NCBI GenBank assembly: GCA_037718865.1
Contig: JBBJMP010000010.1
Coordinates: 62,001 to 126,000, forward strand
Source: JADCRZ01 sp037718865
GTDB lineage: Bacteria; Bacteroidota; Bacteroidia; Chitinophagales; Chitinophagaceae
DNA length: 64,000 nucleotides
Reading direction: 5' to 3'
Shown here: in pieces, positions 46,830 to 54,242 of the stretch
How the letters are laid out: each line of letters begins with the position of its first letter
Numbering within the stretch: the stretch's first letter is position 1
Notes under the pieces: generated by a model
Seen by the model: only the letters and a program-made list of their open reading frames with translations
What the model was told of the DNA's origin: nothing
Databases searched by the model: none
Made by a program: the position numbers and the translations under genes

Positions 46830-47894
46830 ATGACGTCACCCCGGATGGATCCCGCGCCTGTCATCAGACATCTTAGGGCTAAGGCCAGTTCCAACCTATT
46901 GGTTTCGGCCGTTCATCATCTGCATGTTTTTGAAGAACTGATTGAAGGCCCGCTTACAATCCAGGATCTTCAACAAAAATTACGTCTGAAAGACCGGCCG
47001 GCCATGGTATTGTTTCCTGCGCTTTGTGCTATGTTATGCTTGCAGTTTACTCCGGAAGGCAAACTGGAACTTACAGAACTGGGGACCTTTTTAACTTCTG
47101 CAAACCCCGACAATCTTATCGGTTACATAGGTTTGGAAAAACAAGACCCGGGAGCTTTAAGAATGACACAATGGTTAAAAAACGATGGCCCGGAAAATAT
47201 TTCCGAGGGACTGTCCTATGTTATGGACGAAGGCGCACCCTCTCCTATGGATGAACCTGAAACAGCGCGATATTACACAATGGCCCTTGCAGGCAGGGCC
47301 AAATATTTGGCACCTGTTGTGGCCGGTAAAATAACCAGGGGGAAAGGCCACCTGCTGGATGTTGCAGGTGGAACAGGATATTATACCTATGAATGGTTAT
47401 TACAAAACCCTGAAGCAAAAGCAACCATTTTTGACCGTCCGGAAGTATTGAACTGTGCATCCATGTTGCTGAACGAATTTTGTGGAAGTGGACGTAATGG
47501 AGTGGAGAAGCTGAAAGAACGGGTATCTTTTTTACCCGGCGATATGTTGACTGATCCTCTGCCCGAGACTGACCTGTTGCTGGCAGCCAGTCTTTTCCAT
47601 GACTGGCCAGCGCAAACCTGCGAAATGCTGGCCAAAAAGTTTGCCCAGGCACTTAAACCCGGTGGTGACTTATGGATACATGATTCTTTTTTGAATGATA
47701 CAATGGATGGACCTATTGCAGTGACCGACTACTCGGCTATGCTTTTCCTGGGAACGAAAGGACGGGCATATAGCCGTAAAGAATTTCGAAACTGGCTTTC
47801 GTCGTCAGGCCTGATCCCTTCACCTGAGAGTGAACATACACTCATGGATTACGGACTCTTATCAGCAAAAAAGCCTGTTTTATGCAATATATAA
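46830..47894 (+). CDS. SAM-dependent O-methyltransferase (acetylserotonin/hydroxyneurosporene type)
   Basis: The product is 354 residues. The N-terminal winged-helix dimerisation domain (residues 1-100, with HHLHVFEELIEGPLTIQDLQQKL) is followed by the class I SAM fold. Motif I is LLDVAGGTGYYTYEW and the FHDWPAQTCEMLAKKF segment carries the catalytic-region HDWP typical of this family. It methylates a hydroxyl of a small molecule. No biosynthetic cluster is visible, so the substrate remains unknown. Confidence 0.87.
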   Translation: MTSPRMDPAPVIRHLRAKASSNLLVSAVHHLHVFEELIEGPLTIQDLQQKLRLKDRPAMVLFPALCAMLCLQFTPEGKLELTELGTFLTSANPDNLIGYIGLEKQDPGALRMTQWLKNDGPENISEGLSYVMDEGAPSPMDEPETARYYTMALAGRAKYLAPVVAGKITRGKGHLLDVAGGTGYYTYEWLLQNPEAKATIFDRPEVLNCASMLLNEFCGSGRNGVEKLKERVSFLPGDMLTDPLPETDLLLAASLFHDWPAQTCEMLAKKFAQALKPGGDLWIHDSFLNDTMDGPIAVTDYSAMLFLGTKGRAYSRKEFRNWLSSSGLIPSPESEHTLMDYGLLSAKKPVLCNI

Positions 47895-47953
47895 AGCTGG
47901 CCAGTCAAGGCTGTGCCGATGCGTTTTGTACTTAAAAAAACTGGTAAAACAAC

Positions 47954-47961
47954 TACCTTTG
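47954..47961 (+). promoter_or_regulatory. Predicted -7 element for the basic small protein
   Basis: TACCTTTG matches TAnnTTTG and is 20 bases before the start of the gene at 47982. A TTTG at about 25 bases upstream is too far to be a regular -33 box. Confidence 0.4.
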
Positions 47962-47981
47962 TAATACTAAAAATTCAAAGT

Positions 47982-48134
47982 ATGTCATTGCTAAACAACA
48001 ACAAAAAAGGTGAAAACCAGCAAAATAAAAAACAAAAGGATCAGGCGAAAGGATCCAAATTTATTAAAAGCTCATCCAAGCCTGCAGGCATAACAAAAAA
48101 AGTTAGATCAACCGGGGCAAACCGGGGAAGCTAA
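47982..48134 (+). CDS. Small basic protein of 50 residues
   Basis: The start at 47982 (MSLLNNNKKGENQQNKKQKD) gives a lysine- and asparagine-rich protein with SKFIKSSSKPAGITKKVRST, ending RGS. It has its own -7 element and a terminator hairpin at 48172. The composition suggests nucleic-acid contact or disorder. I do not recognise a family. The promoter and terminator raise the chance that it is a real gene. Confidence 0.5.
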   Translation: MSLLNNNKKGENQQNKKQKDQAKGSKFIKSSSKPAGITKKVRSTGANRGS

Positions 48135-48171
48135 TCTCTTCAAGGCCTGAATCTAGGCAGCCTTCACAGGA

Positions 48172-48209
48172 TAGCCGGTCAGTCAATGCTTAATGACTGG
48201 CTATTTTTA
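48172..48209 (+). terminator. Intrinsic terminator
   Basis: ATAGCCGGTCAGTCA and TAATGACTGGCTAT form a stem around a short loop, followed by TTTTT at 48205-48209. It lies downstream of the small basic protein gene. Confidence 0.75.
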
Positions 48210-48326
48210 TGCAATTTCCATGGCCGGATCATTATCATCCTGGTCAACAAGGGTAAGTCGGGAAGGCCTGCCCTAAAATCAATATATTTTATATGGCTAT
48301 ATTCGCTTCGAACATTGTATAATCAT

Positions 48327-49046
48327 ATGACCTATTGTTTGGGAATCAAAGTAAAAGAGGGACTGGTAGCTATTGCAGATACGCGTATTACATCCGGTAC
48401 TGACACAACGATTAAGAAGAAAATTTTCATTCACCAAAAAGATAATTACTCACTGTTTGTCATGACAAGCGGCCTGAGATCAGTAAGAGACAAGGCAATT
48501 GTTTATTTTAAGGAACTGGTAGAACTTGAAGAACACAATAAGTTATATAAAGCGGTTAATGCCTTTGGACAGCAAGTTAAACGTGTCGCTGAAGAGGATA
48601 GGGCATCGTTGGAAAAAGCAGGGTTCAAATTTGACCTCAATACTATCATCGGCGGACAATTGAAAGACGACGACGAACACAAATTGTTTTTATTATACCC
48701 TGAAGGAAACTGGGTTGAGCTTGGCCAGGGTGCTCCTTTTGTAATCATTGGCAATTCGGGACACGGAAAAACAATTATGAACCGGACACTGAATGAAAAC
48801 TCATCGATGCGCCTGGCCTTAAAAACCGGCTTTCTTTCATTTGACTCTACCCGGGTAAGTTCCAATAATGTCGATTTCCCGATTGATGTAGTGCTCTATA
48901 AAAAAAACAGTTTTCGGATTGCCGAGCACATGTATGAAAAAAATGACCTGGAAAATATCTCATCCCAGTGGGCAGAAGAGCTGAAGAAGGCCCTGCAAAA
49001 CATACCGGAAGAGTGGATGGAGATTACCTTTAATAAATTAACGTAA
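48327..49046 (+). CDS. Anbu-type proteasome-like Ntn hydrolase
   Basis: The start at the ATG at 48327 (MTYCLGIKVKEGLVAIADTR) gives 239 residues, whereas the longer frame would begin inside the terminator upstream. After removal of methionine the N-terminal threonine is the nucleophile, as in proteasome beta subunits. The SGTDTTIKKKIF and GGQLKDDDEHKLFLLYPEGN segments fit the ancestral beta subunit family (COG3484). Anbu proteins form large rings and are usually encoded with a transglutaminase, an alpha-E protein and an ATP-grasp protein. Only the transglutaminase is adjacent here, 22 bases downstream. Confidence 0.85.
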   Translation: MTYCLGIKVKEGLVAIADTRITSGTDTTIKKKIFIHQKDNYSLFVMTSGLRSVRDKAIVYFKELVELEEHNKLYKAVNAFGQQVKRVAEEDRASLEKAGFKFDLNTIIGGQLKDDDEHKLFLLYPEGNWVELGQGAPFVIIGNSGHGKTIMNRTLNENSSMRLALKTGFLSFDSTRVSSNNVDFPIDVVLYKKNSFRIAEHMYEKNDLENISSQWAEELKKALQNIPEEWMEITFNKLT

Positions 49047-49068
49047 CGGTTTCAAAACATCAATATCA

Positions 49069-49914
49069 ATGAAATTCGCGATTAACGCAAAACTGGAATA
49101 TAATGTCATCGTTCCAAGCACGCTAATCCTAAACATCCATGCCTTAAGAACCCCCAACCAGGCGGTACTGGAAGAAACTTTTACTATTGAACCCTATGTA
49201 AAAGTTGAAGAATTAACCTCAGCAAATGGTGAAAACAGGTTCATCAGGGTAGACCTTTCAAGAGCAACCGACATAAAAATTTTTTATTCGGCTATTGTAG
49301 ATAATTCGTTTAAAAATACTGATCACAAAAAACAGCACCAAATCCCGGTAGCCAAATTAGACACATCCGTATTCCCCTACCTCTATCCAAGCCGTTACTG
49401 CCAGTCCGATAAATTATACCGGCTGGCCAACAAAAAGTTTGGCAATATTGAGAATCCCTACTCACAGGTGATTGCTCTTACTGACTGGATACACAGAAAT
49501 GTGGAATATTTGAGTGGATCGACTAATGCGCAAACATCGGCTTACGATACCGTAATAGAACACGCGGGCGTTTGCAGGGATTTCGCACATTTAGGTATTG
49601 CATTGAGCCGGGCCCTGACTATACCGGCACGTTATTTTACCGGCTATGCTTATCAGCTAAACCCTCCTGATTTTCATGCTTGTTTCGAGGCCTATCTGGG
49701 TGGAGAATGGGTTCTCTTTGACGCCACAAAACTGGCACCTCTTAACGGCATGGTCAAAATTGCAACCGGGCGTGACGCTGCCGACACAGCCATCGCAAGC
49801 ATATTTGGAAACGCATTCTGTAATAATATCCTTGTAACCTGCGAGGTAATGGAGAAAAGCTTTAAACCACTTTTCTATGACCCTGATGTATTAAAAGGTA
49901 TTTCTTATCTGTAG
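49069..49914 (+). CDS. Transglutaminase-like protease partner of Anbu
   Basis: The product is 281 residues. An N-terminal beta domain (residues 1-100) is followed by the transglutaminase fold. The catalytic triad is cysteine 169 in HAGVCRDFAHL, histidine 203 in DFHACFEAY and aspartate 218 in GEWVLFDATK. There is no signal peptide, so it acts in the cytosol. Family members next to Anbu are thought to cleave or form amide bonds on a peptide tag. The tight spacing to anbu indicates one operon. Confidence 0.88.
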   Translation: MKFAINAKLEYNVIVPSTLILNIHALRTPNQAVLEETFTIEPYVKVEELTSANGENRFIRVDLSRATDIKIFYSAIVDNSFKNTDHKKQHQIPVAKLDTSVFPYLYPSRYCQSDKLYRLANKKFGNIENPYSQVIALTDWIHRNVEYLSGSTNAQTSAYDTVIEHAGVCRDFAHLGIALSRALTIPARYFTGYAYQLNPPDFHACFEAYLGGEWVLFDATKLAPLNGMVKIATGRDAADTAIASIFGNAFCNNILVTCEVMEKSFKPLFYDPDVLKGISYL

Positions 49915-49962
49915 TACGGTATACTAAACGGTTATGCCTGAACGAAGTGCTATGAACGTACA

Positions 49963-50394
49963 TCATCCGGCAACATAGCTGTTCATTGGCATTTTCTTAA
50001 ACGGAAACTGTTCAGTAGAAAAATTAGGCGTAAGTGTCTGTTCAAGGGTTTTGCATAAATTTTCAAAGGAATACGGTTTAGACATAAAGTGATTGCTTTC
50101 TGAAAAATAATACTCCTTAACATATCGCCAGTCGGCAGCTTGAGAATAGATTACAACAGGTAATGAATTGAATCTTTGTTCCGACCTTAGTTTTTGAAGA
50201 GACCTGATCGATGCCTTGTCGTCCACAGAAAGATCTACGAATAAAATATCAGGAACAAAATACTGAAGCAGGTTAAAAAGTTTGTCATCACATTCGATAT
50301 GAGAAACACTGAGTTCATTTGAAATTTTATGAAGGGCCGATTTAATCACAGTATATTCCTGAACGCTAAAATGGGTGAATAGAATTCGTAACAT
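49963..50394 (-). CDS. Stand-alone receiver-domain protein
   Basis: The ATG at 50394 (MLRILFTHFSVQEYTVIKSAL) gives 143 residues. The receiver fold is kept: PDILFVDLSVDD puts the phospho-acceptor aspartate at residue 54, LPVVIYSQ ends strand 4, and FMSKPYS carries the conserved lysine. There is no output domain. The usual N-terminal acidic pair is replaced by THFS, so phosphorylation may be weak. No histidine kinase is nearby. It converges on the Anbu operon. Confidence 0.75.
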   Translation of the reverse strand: MLRILFTHFSVQEYTVIKSALHKISNELSVSHIECDDKLFNLLQYFVPDILFVDLSVDDKASIRSLQKLRSEQRFNSLPVVIYSQAADWRYVKEYYFSESNHFMSKPYSFENLCKTLEQTLTPNFSTEQFPFKKMPMNSYVAG

Positions 50395-50947
50395 AGGGAT
50401 TGTTTTAGTGTAAAACGAAGATAATCGACTTCGCTTGCCGTTACAATAAGCACTAACACTTAAAATTGTACATGTCATCAGCAACAACTGCAAGACCATT
50501 TCATTTAATGATTACCTAAAGAAGAAAGACATGGCGAAAAAGCCAGGATAATGACGAAGCTATAGAATGCTGTAAATGCTAATACTTAACTGATCCATTG
50601 TATTATCCCTGGCACGCTTATTTTGAGAAAATTACTATATCTTTTGGACAGATTTAACAGCAGTTATTTTTCGCTCCGGTGATTCTTCATTGGGGCTTTT
50701 TTATGCGTTGGCGCATCTCTGTTCTCAATACGGGAACTATCGCTTAAGTGTATCTTTTTGCTGAGTAAAGGAGGGTTTCTAACAACGCCGGAGAAATGAA
50801 TGATCCGTTTCTCCTAATCGGGGTATCATTTGCAGCGTATAAAGAAGATGCAGCTGCAACTTAGAGAAGAAATGCTTTCATGATCAATTTTTTTGAAAAA
50901 ATTGGATGTCGCATAGTTTGACCACTATTGAAACAAAGCATTTTCTG
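50395..50947. other. Gene-free stretch with one plus-strand terminator
   Basis: No gene is recognisable. The only clear structure is the hairpin with T-tract at 50673-50702, which would end a plus-strand transcript that has no visible coding region. An unannotated small RNA is possible. Confidence 0.4.
50673..50702 (+). terminator. Intrinsic terminator without an assigned gene
   Basis: GCTCCGGTGA and TCATTGGGGC pair around TTCT, with several G-U pairs, and six Ts follow. No plus-strand reading frame precedes it within 700 bases other than the transglutaminase gene. Confidence 0.6.
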
Positions 50948-51151
50948 TTAAGCAGTTTGGCTTTTTAATATAGAAATAACGGCATTGATCTCGTTTGCAT
51001 ACCGAATGCTCCACACTTCGTTGTGTTCGATCTCCGCCTTCATTCTTTTTAAGCCGCTAAGATAATCGAGTAAAGTATCTATGGAATATAACTGGCCGGT
51101 CTTTAAATAGTCTGCCCCAATGGTGGTTTTTTGAAATTGTTCCGCATACAT
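50948..51151 (-). CDS. Small protein of unknown function, 67 residues
   Basis: The ATG at 51151 (MYAEQFQKTTIGADYLKTGQ) is preferred over a GTG 13 codons upstream. The protein appears helical (SIDTLLDYLSGLKRMKAEIE, then WSIRYANEINAVISILK). No known domain is recognised and there is no signal peptide. Confidence 0.4.
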   Translation of the reverse strand: MYAEQFQKTTIGADYLKTGQLYSIDTLLDYLSGLKRMKAEIEHNEVWSIRYANEINAVISILKSQTA

Positions 51152-51734
51152 ATATTTAAATTTTAGTGGATAAACTAATTTTCCAGTCACTGGTTAACTA
51201 TCCCACATAGTTAATTGTCCTAACACTTCAAACCCCGATATACTTTGATTCTCCTGAATGATAAATGGTAACCCATATTATTAAAAAAAATATACTGATA
51301 TCTTTAAATTAGTCTCGAGTATTTTTATTAGAACTACTAATTACGTTTTGGTTTAAAACGGTAACCTTAGTGAAACGTTTAAAATCTTCATATATTTCAA
51401 TATTGTTTTTTACCCGCTTAACGTCCGCCAATCAAGCCGCCCAATTGCAAATAATCAGTCAAACTCCTGATACAGATCATAAAATTTACTTTTCTAAGAT
51501 GTTAGTTTTAATCATCCACCCTGTTTTTTAAAAGAGGTTTTTTAACAAACCAGCATGCATTGGAGCTTTACCGGTTTGAAAACACATGAAAGGTTACTTA
51601 TTCGTTTAAATGGAATTAATAATGGTAAGATTAGTTATGCGTAACCGGTAACGTCTGTAACAATGACGAAAGATTAAAAACGGATTAAGCATTTTACGGT
51701 TATTACCGGTCTGACTTACTAAAATAATTACACT
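51152..51734. other. Gene-free stretch
   Basis: About 580 AT-rich bases before the next small gene. No RNA gene, repeat or strong promoter is visible. Confidence 0.4.
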
Positions 51735-51998
51735 ATGAAAGCAGTAAATGAGGCTAGTGAGTTATACTGGAAGTACTTTAACACGCATTCATACATGTCA
51801 AGATATGCAGCCAAGCAATGTGCTCTTCTCGAAGTTCAGGGCAGAGTTGAAGAACTTAATAAGATACCTGGAACAGAGGGACGCGTTAAAGAACTTGAAC
51901 TGGTTAAAGAAAAAATTGTTGAATTATATATAAGCAGGCAGTCTTCGGAAAGCCATCATTTAAACAAACAGGCGGATAAGGCAACTGAGTCCGAATAA
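51735..51998 (+). CDS. Small helical protein of unknown function, 87 residues
   Basis: The frame starts MKAVNEASELYWKYFNTHSY and continues MSRYAAKQCALLEVQGRVEELNK, then KELELVKEKIVELY. It is probably alpha-helical with coiled-coil character and a disordered tail (SSESHHLNKQADKATESE). It is followed 59 bases later by a dodecin gene, possibly in the same transcript. I do not recognise the family. Confidence 0.5.
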   Translation: MKAVNEASELYWKYFNTHSYMSRYAAKQCALLEVQGRVEELNKIPGTEGRVKELELVKEKIVELYISRQSSESHHLNKQADKATESE

Positions 51999-52057
51999 TA
52001 TTGCATCGCAAGCCTTGGTCCGGATTTTGAAGTCATTTGGTTTTAACCATTAAATAA

Positions 52058-52264
52058 ATGACCATGGCAATTGTAAAAGTAATTGAACTCATTGCTTCCT
52101 CCGAAAAAAGCATTGATGATGCTATCCGCAACGCTCTTGCTGAAGCATCTAAAACAATACGTAATATCGATTCGATATACGTAGAAGATATTAAAGTACA
52201 TGTAAAAGACGGGCAAATCACTACTTTTGGTGTGAATTGCAAAATATCTTTCCGGATAGAGTAA
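52058..52264 (+). CDS. Dodecin-family flavin-binding protein
   Basis: The product is 68 residues. The dodecin pattern is plain: VKVIELIASSEKSIDDAIRNALAEASKTIRNI followed by three strands with VKVHVKDGQI-like sequence. The tryptophan that stacks on flavin in archaeal dodecin (ESWEDA) is an isoleucine here (KSIDDA), so the ligand may differ. Dodecins form twelve-subunit hollow spheres that store flavins. A terminator hairpin follows at 52304. Confidence 0.85.
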   Translation: MTMAIVKVIELIASSEKSIDDAIRNALAEASKTIRNIDSIYVEDIKVHVKDGQITTFGVNCKISFRIE

Positions 52265-52303
52265 TCCAGATGTAACCAGTGGCTTCAAGCATGAATAAAG
52301 GGA

Positions 52304-52340
52304 GAATGAACAGACTATAGCGTCTGGTCATTCTTCCTTT
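52304..52340 (+). terminator. Intrinsic terminator after dodecin
   Basis: GAATGA...TCATTC with inner AGAC...GTCT forms a long hairpin at 52304-52333, followed by a T-rich tract. The remaining bases to the next gene (about 330) show nothing else. Confidence 0.65.
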
Positions 52341-52671
52341 TTATTTGGCAAGTGTAACTGCCTGTCTTCTTCCCGACCTAACCCCCCTTTAACTGAATTT
52401 CCTGATTTCTGTATACCACGCTCCAGCGGAAATCTTAAAAGTCTCCAAAAGCAAAACCTCACTGTTCAATAATTTTATGCAATTAACGAACAAAACTGCT
52501 CCAATACCTGTTCAAGCTATCAAATTTATAATGAATAAGTATGATAAAGTTGTATATTTATTATGAAAACCTACCCTTCATTAGACTACCCATCAGGATA
52601 TAGTATTACGACATAAAGATCACTTTAGCTTCAGGATTTCCTATGTGCATTTCACTCTTAAATTTACTTCT

Positions 52672-52947
52672 ATGTCTAAAATTTTATCGCTCGGTTTTCA
52701 ATTTGATGAAACTCATTATTCTTTCCTTGCTCATGTAAAAGAAAAAGACAACAGGACGGAGTATCACATTACTGTTATGAATGGAGAACTTGAAAAAGTT
52801 CTATATGGCGATCATGTTATTCTGGAAATCAATGGGCAACTTCAGATCGAATCTCCTTCTGAAAATAATAAACAACAGGCACTTAAGCACCAGATAGCAG
52901 AATCACTTATTCAATATTTGAAACGCCATCAGCCTGTCAAAGCTTAA
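52672..52947 (+). CDS. Small protein of unknown function, 91 residues
   Basis: The start at 52672 (MSKILSLGFQFDETHYSFLA) is preferred over an upstream non-ATG start. The protein seems to be a small beta domain (HVKEKDNRTEYHITVMNGEL, GDHVILEINGQLQI) with a C-terminal helix (HQIAESLIQYLKRH). No family is recognised. Confidence 0.5.
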   Translation: MSKILSLGFQFDETHYSFLAHVKEKDNRTEYHITVMNGELEKVLYGDHVILEINGQLQIESPSENNKQQALKHQIAESLIQYLKRHQPVKA

Positions 52948-53003
52948 TGACACGGAGCTTATTAAGTTCAGCCGGGGGATGCCTTTACAGCGGATTCTTT
53001 TTG

Positions 53004-53011
53004 TAGGTTTG
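53004..53011 (+). promoter_or_regulatory. Predicted -7 element for the arginase-like gene
   Basis: TAGGTTTG matches TAnnTTTG, 16 bases before the start codon at 53028. The -33 box is not clear. Confidence 0.35.
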
Positions 53012-53027
53012 CTTTAAATACTACAGG

Positions 53028-54164
53028 ATGTCCGACTTTCAAAGTATTACCGACTTTTTAGATCCCGTGAATGTGTCGCGGCTTTCTGGGGATGAGGCTT
53101 ATAAGGAAGGCCAGGTTGGAAAGATTATTTCCGTCTATGAGAGTCAGTTGCCAGATATTGAAGAAGCAGATATCATATTGGTTGGCTGCAATGAACAACG
53201 CGGCAATGGAATTACTATAAATAATCAACATGCTCCGGATGCTGTTCGCCGACAGTTTTACTTATTATATTATTGGCACAATGATCTTAAACTGGCAGAC
53301 ATTGGAAATGTAAAAGAAGGAGCTACTATTTCAGATACTTATGCTGCCTTAAAGACAGTTATTAAGGAACTGATCGATTTGGGTAAGACAGTGCTTGTTC
53401 TTGGTGGCTCACACGACCTGACTCTTGCTCAATACGCTGCATACGCTGATAGCAGAAAAATTATTGAAATGGCCTGTGTAGATGCGAAGCTTGATCTGAG
53501 CATTGAGCTGCCGCACCCCAGCCAGCATTTCTTGATGGAAGTGCTTACCGGCGATCCAAATTATGTGCGTCACTATAATCATATCGGGTTCCAAAGCTAT
53601 TACGTTCATCCGCAGATCCTCGAAACTATGGATAATTTGCGGTTTGATTGTTACAGGGTAGGAAAGGTAAAAGAGAACATCGAAGAAATGGAACCTGTAA
53701 TCCGTAATTGCCAGCTAATAAGCTTTGACATTTCAGCCATTGCAAATGCCTATGCTCCGGCCAACTTTGTTTCACCAAACGGTTTTGATGGCGAACAGGC
53801 TTGTGTGCTGATGCGGTATGCAGGCCTGAGTCAACAGGTCAATACAATTGGCATCTATGGTTATTCTCCCGAGAAAGACAAAGATGATCTAACGGCAAGT
53901 CAAATCAGCCAAATGCTTTGGTATGTTTTGGATGGCAGAAGCCGGGGTGTCCGTGAAGCGGGGCTGCATGAGCGGGATTCTTTTAACGAATATAATACCG
54001 CTTTTGCAGAAGTTAAAACCAGTTTTCTTCAAAGCAAAAAAACAGGCCGGTGGTGGATGCAGTTACCAGACAAACAATTCATCGCCTGCTCTTATAAAGA
54101 TTACTTATTGGCCAGCAGCAACGAAATTCCGGAACGTTGGTTAAGAGCACAGGAAAGAAGTTGA
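53028..54164 (+). CDS. Arginase-fold protein (formimidoylglutamase-like) with degenerate metal site
   Basis: The product is 378 residues with the ureohydrolase fold. VLVLGGSHDLTLAQYAAY is the strand with the first histidine-aspartate. The second metal motif, normally DAHxD, reads VDAKLDL. The third, normally SxDxDxxDP, reads SFDISAI. Two or more of the manganese ligands are therefore absent. The rest is well kept, including QHAPDAVRRQFYLLYYWH and the long C-terminal extension NTAFAEVKTSFLQSKKTGRWW. Annotation pipelines often call such genes hutG or agmatinase, but catalysis is doubtful. A structural or sensing role is possible. No histidine-utilisation genes are nearby. Confidence 0.75.
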   Translation: MSDFQSITDFLDPVNVSRLSGDEAYKEGQVGKIISVYESQLPDIEEADIILVGCNEQRGNGITINNQHAPDAVRRQFYLLYYWHNDLKLADIGNVKEGATISDTYAALKTVIKELIDLGKTVLVLGGSHDLTLAQYAAYADSRKIIEMACVDAKLDLSIELPHPSQHFLMEVLTGDPNYVRHYNHIGFQSYYVHPQILETMDNLRFDCYRVGKVKENIEEMEPVIRNCQLISFDISAIANAYAPANFVSPNGFDGEQACVLMRYAGLSQQVNTIGIYGYSPEKDKDDLTASQISQMLWYVLDGRSRGVREAGLHERDSFNEYNTAFAEVKTSFLQSKKTGRWWMQLPDKQFIACSYKDYLLASSNEIPERWLRAQERS

Positions 54165-54180
54165 CCACCCCTGCCCCTGG

Positions 54181-54235
54181 CCCCACCTTGAAAAAGGAGG
54201 GGAGTTTAATTTTGTTGCCTCCTCAATCGAGGAGG
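54181..54235. terminator. Two tandem hairpins between convergent genes
   Basis: CCCC-A-CCTT GAAA AAGG-A-GGGG at 54181-54202 forms a strong stem with a GNRA-like loop and is followed by a T-rich stretch. CCTCCTC and GAGGAGG at 54218-54235 form a second stem around AATC. The pair fills the 78-base gap between the arginase-like gene and uvrB and can terminate transcription from both sides. Confidence 0.65.
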
Positions 54236-54242
54236 GAGTGGT

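Noticed and set aside
50500..52670. tRNA or other structured RNA gene among the small ORFs
   Set aside because: No cloverleaf arms or T-loop consensus could be found by reading the gaps.
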